From Elysia crispata (taxonomy: Eukaryota; Mollusca; Gastropoda; Plakobranchidae), in NCBI GenBank assembly GCA_033675545.1, contig JAWDGP010000459.1, positions 1,206,001 through 1,270,000 on the forward strand: a DNA stretch of 64,000 nt, given 5' to 3'. Position numbers and translations under genes: made by a program. The notes beneath the pieces are model-generated. The model ran no database searches. It was not told the origin of the DNA and saw nothing but the letters and a program-made list of their open reading frames with translations. Positions 31,327-43,000 of the stretch are shown here, in pieces. The first letter of the stretch is position 1; each line of letters begins with the position of its first letter.

Positions 31327-34300
31327 GTAAGTTGTTAAATCTCATAATTTTAAGGGGGGGAAAAAAATGGAATAGTTGTGTTCATATTTTCTTCAACCTT
31401 GAAAAACAAATTTATAGCTAAGTGTAAATTTTTCATGCTGGATGTAGTTTCAGTACATATTCTTTTCTCTCTGAGGATTTAACCCTCAGAGGAGAATGAT
31501 AGAAATCAAAACTGACACATTTTATCTCTCTTGTTTTACTTTAAAAACTTTTTGATGGGAACTGATGACCATAAAATAATTCATAGATGCTGAGATTGTA
31601 ATCTGTAGGTCAATTCAATAGCAAAGCTTTTGCCATATTGTTCTTCCCCACTCTGACTACCTAGATCTAGATCTAGTATACCAGTTGAAATTGCTAAATA
31701 AGGTTGTCTGTTTGTGATATAAGATTGGCAGAAGAGTAAAACAATTTAAAATGACTTCAGCCACTGATTTGTTTCTTGAAATGAGTCGACAAACTTTGGT
31801 TCGCAGAACTGAGATCTTAAATTTGTGACAAATCTAAGTAAGTTATTAACTTTAAGTAAAAAAAACATTCAGGAACTACATTTAAGCTTTAGATTACAAA
31901 AAATACCCCGCATTTTTCTGATTTTGTTTTCTCCTCTGAGCATGATCATAAATACTTTAAAAGCACTTAAAAAGATAGTAAATCTGAATTGCGTTGTAAA
32001 GTCAATATTGTATTGTTTTTTTTTTCAGCTTCTCTGTCATTGTTGTCAGTGAGTGGATATTTTATGTCAGGGTCTGGAGGTGATCGCATACTGCTCCCTG
32101 AAAACTTTCATAAAGGACAGGTGACTTCACAAGAGACAGCTGCAGCTGTGCTGAAAACTGTGTTACCACCATCTTCACAGCATATGCTGCATCATTCGTT
32201 ACAACAGCCTCTCCCATCAAAGCCACATTATCCTGTTTCAGTATCTACATCAAATACATACCCACAGTCTACTCTATCAGGACATCAACAACATCAAGCC
32301 CAACCTATTTCTCCTTTACGAACTGCCCTGTCCTCTCCATTACATCCTCAACTTCCACCATCTTCATCATCAACTACTTGGACTACCCCACATCAAATAC
32401 AATCACCATTGTCAAGTCAACAGGGACAGTGGATGTCCACTCAGAGCAGCCATCTAAACCAAGTCACACAGGCAGGTTCCTCAGCAGATTTAGGCAATTC
32501 CACCCCTAGACACAGCATGGTTGAAGCAACACCACCTCCACCTCACTCCCCACACATCAACTCGTCTTCGGTACAATCTCAGCAGCAACTTCCACAAGGC
32601 CACCTGAGACAGCATTATCAGCAACATCAAGCTTCCCCTGCACTTCCCTACCGACCATCTCCATCTTGGAACCCCACTCCTCCTTCCATGCCATCGTCAT
32701 CACCACAGCTGCCTTCTTCTTCTTCATCATTATCGTCTGTTTGGAACCTTGCCTCACCTTCTAGTATTCCCCAGCAACAGGTTAATTATCAGGCACAGCA
32801 TCATCAACAAGTTCAAGTGCAGCAACCAGTTGCTCAGCACCAGCAAATGCCTCAAGCACAGTCGCAACAGTTACCCATGCCACCACAGCATCAACAAAAT
32901 GTATCCCGTCAACAGCCACTGCAGCAACATCAGCAACCTTGGGTTTCCCCCCAGAGTCATACGCTTGAGGAGCAAGGGTGGAGACCTGTTTTAAGTGGAG
33001 ACAGCTCAACAGCATCAGCTGCGGTAGAATCCTGGAGCAAAGAGTTCCTTCCTAACCCTCCGATGTTTACCAGTAGTGGTGTAGTTGGTCAACAACGGAG
33101 GGTAGATCCTCAGGTAGAAATGAGATCCCAGCGCTCAAGTCAGGTGAGTTACACCATTGCAGTTTCTGTTTCTTTGCAGAGTAAGTTCTTGTTACAAAGA
33201 GTTACTTTCTTCTATAAAGTTAAGGAATTATTTGGAGAATATATAAAAAATGAAAAGATGAAACAACACACAACAGATACTAGTGCAGACATTGCTATAG
33301 TTTGGTTATTCAAAATTTTCAGTCTCAATGTTCTCAATAGCTACACAATCATGAAACTTGTAACATAACAATATTAACTATTAATGTAGTATCTATGCCG
33401 TCCTGCTCAGCACATTTTATACTCAAATGAAATAAATTTTTTGCCTTGAAACATTTCTTTCTTTTCATTCAGAAAGATTTCATGAAAAGTGTAATTTTTG
33501 TCTTTTCAATTTCACAAATATAGGTTTGAACAATAAATTCATTTAGCATCAGTTTATTTTTATAGCTTTGATTGCTTTTTCCCCCCCTTGAAATGAATAG
33601 CAGAGAGATTCTATGCTTCTGAAGAGGGCTATGAAATTAATGTGTGCTTGCCAACTCCTTTTTTTTTTCTTTTAGTTATAAATTATTTTGAAGAAAGCTA
33701 TTAAAAGAGAACAATGGTTAAAAATTAAAAATATTTATTGCATTTTCCACAGCATGATATATAGTCCTAAGAGTAGAGTCTGAGTCTGATGAGAGGTTAA
33801 ATCATTGTTGTGTAAACCAGGGAGAAACTGAGACTGCTCATGCTTTCTATCTACCAGTTACAAATATATTTAGGATACTTCCCCATATTCTTTTGGTTAC
33901 TTATTATTGTTTGAATTTGGCTTGATTAACTTGAAGAAGTAATCATAACTTTTAAAGCAAACTAACAAACCTAGATTTTACTGATCAGAACATTTTTATA
34001 AGGACATATGAACTGATTCCTAAGAAAGCAAAGAGATGATTACGACTTTGAATAACATTCCCAAAAATTAAAGACCATTATATTAATATAAACAGATCAG
34101 AACCTTAATTCTATATGTCCTTTTTGTGAATCAAAATATGTTTTATACTTTTGATCAGATGCCCAATCACTCAGCTGCCTTCTCTGAGACTCCTCATCAA
34201 CCTCTTAGTGCCAGTGCTCCAAATGTGTATGTGCCATCAGTGCCTCAACAGCAGCAACAACAACAGCAAGATCCATCAGAGTTTTCTGATGCCAAGGCTG

Positions 34301-37300
34301 ACCAGATTATCCAGAACTTTCTCAGATCTGCCGCAGGGTCTGGAGGAACCTTTGGGCAAGACTTGGGCGGGTTCAGCCTGGGTCAACAAGAAATGGCCTA
34401 TTTAGATAGCCGCCTGCGCCTTTCTCCAAACTCTCTCATGTCAGCTGTTGTAGCTGCATATGAGGAAGACGTTGGAGCTAATGATTTGGAGGAATGTGGA
34501 GGTGCTGCTCCAGGATCAGTTGGAGCTGGGAGTCGGGCCCGTAACATTGGATCCAGCAGCCATAACCAGCATGGAGACACTAACAATTCTCTGCAGGACA
34601 CCATCAACTTGGTTCACACTGTCAATCTTGTGGATCTTGAGGATGATGTCAATCTTGGTCTTGGTGGACTGAGTGCCAGCCACTCAAGCCGGTCATCAGG
34701 AGTCGTCTCCCCTCGTTCTGGGGTCCTAGACAGCCCATTGCTTAGTTTAGGAGGTCGCGGGAGAACAGAAAGCTTCCACGATCCCTTGGCAGACAGTGCA
34801 TCTCATCAACCTGCCGCTGAGGTTGAAGAAGGAGTCCAAGCTGCTCAGGCCCAGCCAGGAAAGGAAAATGAAACCAAAGGGGAAAAGGCAGAGGGAGATG
34901 AAAAATCAAAACCCAAAGATCGTAAACATCAGTATAAGGTGGGGTTGATTGTTTGGGTAATATTACATGCCAGATCCATCTAAGGCAGTAGCCTCAGGGC
35001 TTAAAATAATGAAACAAAATTTTTATTACACCTTTCATCTAGTCCAGATTATCAGATTACCATCTCAGCTTAAAATTAATTCATAGTACTTAGTTTATAG
35101 TGTTTTGTACCTAAACATCATATAAACAACACAAATAGCACTAAAACATGAGAGGATTCTACACTCACTTTGTTTCTTTTATGTCCTAATTATTAAACTA
35201 GAGATCCTTGTACCTTTCACATTATTCATGCTTTTATCCTTTTGAGGTTTGCAGGATCCCTACTGCACATATAACATAAGTTAAATGCTTTCATGTTATG
35301 TTGCAGATTGTATATCAGGATGGTCAGCGAAAGTTCCAGTGCGTAGCATGCATTAAAGTCTTTACAGCGGCCACCATCTACCGTCACCTACGCACCCATG
35401 ATCCTGATCATAAAGTGTCATGCAAAGTCTGTGGCAAAACATACACACAGCGGAGCACCCTCATAATGCACATGGTCAAGAGCCATGGCTATATCCACAC
35501 GCCAAAGACGGAGAAAAAGAAAGGGCTGAATACCTCCATTGCAGGTTTACTATTGATTTTGATATTTGAGACTGGGGAAGATGATAGTAAAAATAATAAA
35601 TTATGTTTTTCCCTTTTATGATTAAATCAACTGGTTTTTAACATTTTATTGAAATCGAAGTGGCCCTATGATCAACTCTGAAGTTTAAATAATTAATGGT
35701 GAAAAAAAGCTTTGGAAACAGTTTGAATTTTTTCTTTTTATCCTCAGCCAACTTTTTTACATGGTTGCTTATTTTCATAAGGCAATTTTTATATATTCTT
35801 ATTCTCTTGCATCAAATGCATTTGGGTTCAACTTTCAACAGGACTAAATAACAATCAAATTTCTTTAAAATTTAAAAAACTTTGACTTTCTTGAAAAACA
35901 AAAGTTACATAATTATTCATAGAAAGAAGCAATGTGAGATACAATCAGATTACCTACTTTTTGTTTTGAAAGTTAGAGGTCATATTAACACAACTGCTTT
36001 ACTTTCTTAGATCAAAAGGAAGAGGAGGGCTCCTCCAGAAAGGATGAGAAGAAACCTGCTAAGTCTTCCAAACCATCAGGCTCATCCTCCTCCAAAAAGT
36101 CATCTGGCCAGACTGTCAGGTCACCACCTGGGCCGGCTAAGTCCTCAGCAGACAGCAAGAGACACAGAAGATCTTCCTCACAGTCACCCTCAAATCCACT
36201 TGCCCCCGGGTTGGATCAAGAAGAGAGACAGATCCACCAGGCAACCCAGAGGCAAGTGGAAGAACAGAGGAGATTAAAAGCAGAGCAGAAACAGCGTAAA
36301 GCTGCTGGAGATTTTGTTATGACAGCCACAAGTGGAGCTGCAGAACACCCAGCAGCTACAGGCGAAGAGAAAAGTTTCAAAGCAACTGAACAATCAGCTG
36401 AGTTTGCTCCTGAAAATTTGAAAGGAGGCACAAAAAGTGAGGGAGAAAACAAATCAAATGCAGAAAAAGATTGCAATGAAGGTGGGACCTCTTCTGTTTC
36501 AGCCCAACAGGTCATGGAAGATGAAAAATCTGATGCAACGGAGTTGGAAAAGCAAGCAAGCCTTGGATCGGGTACCACTACTCCCGGCATCATGGAGGTG
36601 TCTAGTGATTTGGCTGCAAACTCCAAAACATTGAAGTCACAGCAAAATTCAAGCAAAGAGAGGCAAACTTCATCCTCAGAGTTGGATGAGTTGATATCAG
36701 CAGTGGCAAGTGGGAGAGCTGGCAATCTCCCTGCAGTTATTTCTGGAGATGTCTTATTGTTAGATAAAACACCTGACCACCTGCCTGAAGGAAGCACAAA
36801 CTCTAAACTTTTAAAAGAATGCCTGGAGAGAGAGAGTGAATCAGGTTCTGACGATGTTAACTCTCCTATCCTAAAGATAGCAGAAGATGGTTCTGAGAAG
36901 TTTGGTTGTCGCTTATGTTCTCGTACACTTGCAAGCCGAAATAGCTTTAGCCTTCACATTCGGCGTCATAAAGAAGAAAAAACAAAGTTTTGTAAATTCT
37001 GTGGCAAGGCCTTCCACACTGGGCAAGAACTCAAATCTCATGAGCGAACCCATACCGGTGAGAAACCCTATAAATGTGAAATCTGCTTTTATTCTTTTTC
37101 CCATTTTGGGTCAGCACTCATTCACAAGAAGAGCCATACAGCTCGTGGGGAAACTGAACCTTTCCCTATAGTGAATGGAGAGATCCAGTACCCACCTTCT
37201 TTCAAAAAACCAAGATCCAACAGTGCAGAACGCAAGGATGGAACAGGGAGTCCCAAGAGGAAGAGATTAAAGAAGAACTCAGGAGACCAGAACCCTTCCA

Positions 37301-38595
37301 GTGGTGGTAGCACGCAAGAAGATGTGCTTTCAAATTTAACCCAGCCTTTACGTAGAAGTAGTCTGGATGTTAAGTTTGAGCGAGAACAGAGTGGGTCTGA
37401 CACCGGCACCCCAAACAGGAGACACAGTCTGAATGATCAAGTATTAGCCAGCAGCACTGCAATGGAAACAGGTAAGAGTGCTTTTGGCAGCCCTGTAGAA
37501 AGCAGTAACTCACATTATCAAACCCCATCATCTTATGATAACTTCTACAACTGCAAGACTGCTGATAATATACCTCTTGGTCAAGCCTCTACTCCAGATC
37601 AATCAAGCTTCTATGGATACACCAGAACACCACCACAGAATAGACAGATGGGAAACTCTGGTGGGGAGCCAAATCAGTACTTCACTTCTCCTGCCACAAT
37701 AGAAAGAGATCAGCAAAGCTTCAGGAATGCTCAGTCTGGTCAAAATGCTTACTTCTCTTCCCAGCATCAAGGCCAATCTCTCCAGCAGCAGCAGAAGTTT
37801 GACTATCAGTCTAGTGCTGCCGAAAGTGGATACTCTCAACCCATTCAGCAACACAGAGAACCACCCCCAAGCTACAGGCCAAGAGTTTCTGGAGAACCTG
37901 ATAATATTGGTGGTGGTGGCCAACCTTTTAAGAGTAGCTCCCCCTCCACAGAGATAGTAAAAAGTCTCCTCCAGCACTATAACCTACCAGATAGTCAGCC
38001 CAGTCAAGGGGAGTACAGTCATCAGCCACAGTATCAGCAGGAGCAACAAAACTATGTAATGGAGAGGTCTCCTCTTACCTACTCAGAACATCTGCAACAA
38101 AGTCATACTGGGGGATACCTTGAGCAAAGGTCTACTCAATTGAATTATCAAGATCCAAACCCTCCTCCCTATACCTCTGGTGTGCAGGGTCAGCAGCAGC
38201 AGTTCTTTAGCTCGCCTCAACATCAACTTCAGCATCAACCTCCAATGTATCCTGGTCCAGCAGTGAATAGGTCTGAGCATTTTTCAGCTCAGCATAGGGT
38301 GCAGAATCAGCCCCAGCAAAGTACACATCAAACTTTTAACCCACAGCAACAATCACACCCAAGTCCTCAGCACCAAATTTTGAATCAACATCATCAAAGC
38401 CCTCAGCATCAAAGTTTACCTCAACAGCAACAGCAGCAGCAACCTCAACAATTATTAAATAAACAACAGCAAAATTCTTCAGGGATATCATCAAATACTG
38501 CAATGCAAAGTTCTGTTCCTCAATCTCATTTGCCCCAGAACCTTCAACCCCTACCTAAAATATCAAGCTTGGCAAGAGACTTGCCCAGGCCATAA
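25884..38595 (+). CDS. Large Gln/Ser-rich C2H2 zinc-finger protein, five coding exons
   Basis: Joined exons are 25884-31326, 32029-33143, 34159-34938, 35307-35544 and 36011-38595: 10161 nt, 3386 residues plus stop. All four junctions have GT/AG and keep frame. The first in-frame ATG pair (25884, 25887) follows a stop-containing leader. Most of the protein is low-complexity: Gln/Ser/Pro-rich (roughly residues 1-1200 and 1815-2190), acidic and basic patches with RRSKRIATR and KGKKGKK (about 1230-1700), and a Gln/His-rich C-terminus. Five C2H2 fingers: two at about residues 2458-2503, three at about 2825-2900, with a TGEKP linker between fingers 4 and 5. Finger 1 has 11 rather than 12 residues between Cys and His. 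Probably a nuclear DNA-binding transcription or chromatin regulator. I do not recognise an orthologue. Confidence 0.9.
31327..32028 (+). other. Zinc-finger gene intron
   Basis: GTAAGT donor and TTTTTTTTTCAG acceptor. It contains a short AGATCT tract near 31662-31677. No other feature is seen. Confidence 0.8.
32029..33143 (+). CDS. Zinc-finger gene, second coding exon
   Basis: The split Ala codon is restored, followed by SLSLLSVSGYFMSGSGGDR, then Pro/Ser/Gln/His-rich sequence with many QQ and SS runs. It ends in SQRSSQ at a codon boundary before GTGAGT. Confidence 0.88.
33144..34158 (+). other. Zinc-finger gene intron
   Basis: GTGAGT donor, TTTTGATCAG acceptor with a weak pyrimidine tract. 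AT-rich, no other feature seen. A read-through ORF to 33368 has no recognisable content. Confidence 0.75.
34159..34938 (+). CDS. Zinc-finger gene, third coding exon
   Basis: Encodes MPNHSAAFSETP through KDRKHQYK in 260 codons. After a short Gln run it has a less repetitive stretch, ADQIIQNFLRSAAG and YLDSRLRLSPNSLM, the most likely conserved non-finger segment in the protein. It ends with a Glu/Lys-rich region. Confidence 0.88.
34939..35306 (+). other. Zinc-finger gene intron
   Basis: GTGGGG donor, TATGTTGCAG acceptor, 368 bases, no feature within. Confidence 0.75.
35307..35544 (+). CDS. Zinc-finger gene, fourth coding exon (fingers 1 and 2)
   Basis: Encodes CVACIKVF...HLRTH (C-x2-C-x11-H-x3-H) and CKVCGKTYTQR...HMVKSH (C-x2-C-x12-H-x4-H) joined by DPDHKVS, then a basic stretch. 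The exon ends one base into a codon before GTTTAC, a non-consensus but usable donor. Confidence 0.9.
35545..36010 (+). other. Zinc-finger gene intron
   Basis: Ends TTTACTTTCTTAG. No feature within. Confidence 0.75.
36011..38595 (+). CDS. Zinc-finger gene, last coding exon (fingers 3 to 5)
   Basis: Begins with a Ser/Lys-rich stretch (DQKEEEGSSRK), then a Glu/Ala-rich probable helix (about 36205-36300). Three fingers at 36907-37140 follow: CRLCSRTLASR, CKFCGKAFHTG and CEICFYSFSHF, the last two joined by TGEKPYK. Past a basic KRKRLKK patch the rest is Gln/His/Pro/Ser-rich to ARDLPRP and TAA. Confidence 0.92.
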
Positions 38596-38773
38596 TCCAA
38601 ATTATATCAAGCTCTTAAATTTAAAAAAAATGTGTACCAAAAGTCTAAGAAACAAAATATAAATACCTATAGGTACTCGACTCCTGTAGAATGTGGACAA
38701 GAAAGCATCACTTGTAAATTTGGATACAAAATGTCCTCAGTAGTGGAAACAGTCTTCCAATAGAGCAGATTTT

Positions 38774-38779
38774 AATAAA
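38774..38779 (+). terminator. First candidate polyadenylation signal of the zinc-finger gene
   Basis: AATAAA 179 bases after the stop codon. AATAAA motifs are frequent in this AT-rich DNA, so use is uncertain. Confidence 0.35.
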
Positions 38780-39957
38780 TATTGAAAGAGAGACATATTA
38801 CATTGTTTTGTAGCTTTGGTGACACTAAATCAATAAAAGTAAAATATGGACAAATATTGAAAAGAAAGTGAATTCAAATGGAAAAAGCTTATCATGTGTA
38901 AGAAACCTTTAAATAATGTAAAAACTCATTTACACTGTTCGAGAGGCAAGAAATAGAAAAATATGGGATTTTTCAAGCAATAGACATTAGGAAAATGCAA
39001 AACATAATTACTTGCCATATTGGTTGAAATCAAACTTTTTCCCAAAATGGTGCCCTATGTTTTTATTTTCAAACTCAAATAGTACCATAGAGATAGAACT
39101 GCTGATTCGTTGCGAGCTGAAAATCTTCATTGAAAAAGAATCACACTTCAGGTCAAGTGCCTTTGGTTGTGTGGTCATTAAATAAGAATTTCTTGCTCAT
39201 GATCTTCATAAATTTTGTTTAAAGTTTTGTTATACAATTTTATAATATATTTTGTCATGTATCCATGGGTCACTTTCGCCTCATCTTTTGCTTGTTTTAA
39301 ATCCAGCATGATGTACACAATTTTTTTCTTCTTACATATATACAAATATATACAATATCTTAATTTTTGTCTGTTAAAATCAACTCACACCATAGATGAT
39401 TCAGTTCTTGTATCAGTAACTATGTATGTCATACGCACATACAAGTTTTACTGGTTACTTTTTGTTGTTTACTACTATAAACCCTTGTCTGCTCAGTAAC
39501 ATGTTTGCTCACACCTGTTGTGAAGCTGTCTGTGGTGATAGTCCTGGCATTACCAGAACTTAAAGAGCTCGACTCAGGCTGCAAATTTCATGCGTTACAA
39601 TGCTGTTTTATTTAGTGCTTTACCTAAAACTGTATCATTTCATTTGCAGGAAAGTCCCCTCTTTATTCTTGCTTGCCTTAAAGTTTAAATCCAGTAACCT
39701 GCATGCTTTGGGTACAGATTAGACATATGAGTCCAGTATGTATTTATAGTATAATGTATCTTGACTCTATTATGGATGGTGCTAAACAGAATGGCCTAAT
39801 TTTTTTAAATGATTAGGATTTTGGAAGTATTTTTGTAGCTCCCCTCCCTCCACACCCACAACTAATTGAAATGTATCTTTCACATTCTTTCTATAGTGTG
39901 AATGTAGTGCCTGTGATAGCTTTGTCCTTTTAAACTCATGGAGGAAGAAATTCTCGC

Positions 39958-40011
<54 letters not shown>
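39958..40011. repeat. (GTA)n microsatellite
   Basis: About 18 GTA units followed by degenerate AGT/GGA units. Confidence 0.95.
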
Positions 40012-40012
<1 letters not shown>

Positions 40013-43000
40013 ATAGTTGTAATTAGTAGTAGTGGTAGTAGGAGGAGGAGCAGCAGTCGTAGTTGTATCATGCAATGCTAGTGAAAAATGAATAAATCAA
40101 TTTGACTGTCTGGGCAAAAAAAAACATTTTACCCAACTTTTGAATGAAAAAGGTTGCATAAAATCTTGATTCTCATGTAAATTTGGAAGAAAAAAAAAGA
40201 AAGAATTGAGAAGAAAATGTGTTACGCATAGTCTGTGTAAAGGCATATTTATAACATTGCAATCAGGCGATTTTTTTCGAAGGAGAAAATGGCATGAGCT
40301 GTCATGAGTTTCCTCAAAATGTCTGGCTTTTGTGAAAAAGTGATTAAACACATATGTCTTCTTTCAATAGCTGTTTTTTCATAATTCAAATTTGTATTAT
40401 CTGCCTCATTAGAAATGGATGAAAGACATGTTGAAAGTTTTACTTTTAACTCTGTAGTAAGGAGAATTTCTTTGTCTAGAATTTAGTAGAAACAAATATT
40501 CGAATAGTGATGTTTCAGGGAGAGTACACTACTCCATATGAAGTCACTGTTTCTACTATTTATCAAGCACAAGAAGGCCACTGAGTATTGAAGCATTTAA
40601 TGATCTTTACTTTCTCCCACTTTTTTTTTTAGATAAAATATTTGTAAAATGTTTTTTCGTGTGAGGTACCTCCTTGTTTCATTTATGCAGTAGTTTCAGG
40701 AATCATGCCACATTTATCCTTTATTTTTTGTTGTACAAGTTTATTTCATTCATTTTTCCTTCATCATAATTAATCTCTGTTAAATGCTGTCTTGTGAATA
40801 TAACAGAAGTTAATTTTGCTCTGCCCTAGATTTCATTCATAATGTTGTTAACAACTACTTGACCCTTATAATAATGTTGCATAAATTCTGCACATATTTT
40901 ATATTATTGTAGAAGAATTTTATCTAAAAAAAATGATTAAACACACTATCATCCCTGTATTTCTAGAGCGCAGGAGCAAAATATCATGAATTGTGAGATA
41001 ACTACATTTTCAACATTATTCGTGATTACTGCAAAATTGCACATGTATATATTTTTTTCAAATATGTGATGTCAATTCAAAATTTGTAACTAATTCTGCA
41101 AAAGTGCCTTACATCAACCATATGATTAGAAATATTTCGCATGGTATTGTGATGTTATACAGCTGCTCTATGGCAATAATATCGCGCTATTACTTTGTTT
41201 AAAAAAAACAGCATTTCAAATTTTCCATTGAAAACAAAGACTGAATGAACTGCCAACTTAAACCAGAGACAGGTGAGGAAATAAAAAAATTGTTTTTTGA
41301 TTTCAGTTATTTTCCCATTTTCTCACCAATCGGTTCGCCCATATTTCTCAATAGTAAATAATCCCTTTTTTATGTCATAGTTAAAAAAAAATATTGATTA
41401 TATTCTATCATAGCTCATTAATCAAGATCACTTTTTTTCTTTAACTGTTACTTTTTTATGAGTCTATTTAGTATTAAGACTACCCTTGTTTCTCTAAGAC
41501 ATTCGTCATTTCTACGCAAACCGTTTTTCTGCTGTCAGAGAAACACAAATTGAAAGAGTAAAGTTTACTCTGACTTGATCATATTGTTCTAGGTGATGTG
41601 TCTGTAGACATTAACCTTAAAGCAAGTTTATCAATACAAAAGTGAGAGAGATCTCTGCAACCAACCATCACAATAATCATGAATTTGAAATTATGCCAGA
41701 TAGATGATAAGATCAATACCAGAGCAATAATGCCTTTATCCATGGCCTTAATTAGAGGTCAATAAGTGAAAGTGGTTTTTTTTTTTTTCAAATTTGTTGC
41801 AATGTTTCTGTAATTGCGGTCTGAAACCTTAAGGACTACTTACACTGGTTGTTTATTTTTTATTATTAGAATAATTTTTTCTTTTAACTTACCCATTTTA
41901 TTGTAGTTTTGGCTGCAGCAATGGGAGTAAATGCTTTTCTTTCTTTGAAGTATTTATACAAATCAAGCTATTGTTCTCTGGTCGCATTGGCTTTCTCTTT
42001 AAATTTTGGTTTTCTTGTTCTTAGAGGTATATAGCTAGTCATGGCTACACGTGCTGGACTTCGGCTTATTTTATGTACAGATTTGTTTTTCTCAAAATTG
42101 TGGATTTAACATACATACCAGCTAGAGGCTGATACTTATCATTGTATGAGATAAAAATATTTCTATTGTAACAGTAACAAAGAAGGAAAATAGAACCTCT
42201 TTAATTCTATAAGAAAAAGTACCTATGATGATCATGTGACCAAAAATAAATGGCTTGATTGATTTGTTTTTCACCATGAAAGATTTTTCGTTTTCATAGT
42301 TGTTTACTTATATACACTTAATAAGAAGAGATGTACATGTATTTTATTTTTGTTTGAATGGATTTTATCTATGGCAACGTATTTGAGCAACTGTAAATCA
42401 TATACAAACAAAAAATAAAATTAAATTCTATTTTGTATCATGTGGTTTTAAAATGTAGGGGTCTTTATGATTTCACTTCTGTTCAAATTTAATTATCAGT
42501 TACTCATTAGTGTAAGGCCCATATTTTTACACAGCAAAAGTTTGTTAGCTTTTATTGGAATTTTCTCTCTGTTGCTCTAGTCATGATCGTTTATGGTTTT
42601 AAATAATATCAATTAAATGGTGTTTGAAGTATAAATGGCAAAGTATTTTCCTTGCTTTTCATTGTCTTTATCATTGGCTAGGTTACAGCTTAAGAATTGG
42701 AGAGAGATATCGCAGGAATAATGGTAATGCCAACAAATCCTGCCTCCAACACGCCTCTTTGCAGGTGAAAAAATATAAAGACTTTCCCCAATTCTAAAAA
42801 CCGACATCCACATCATATGCTCATACTGTAATAAACACTTTTGTTGAACCATGAATGCCCTAAACTTTTTTTTAAAAATTCGTCGCCTCTTTGTATATGT
42901 TCCATGAAAATGCAAATTTGTCTAAAAAAAAATCATACATGTATAAATATGTATAGAAGTTTGATTTTTGTTTTTCTGTGGATATAATCTGATATTATTG

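Noticed and set aside
31327-31421. Zinc-finger protein ending at 31421 by read-through
   Set aside because: A consensus GTAAGT donor at 31327 and an in-frame next exon at 32029 explain the sequence better.
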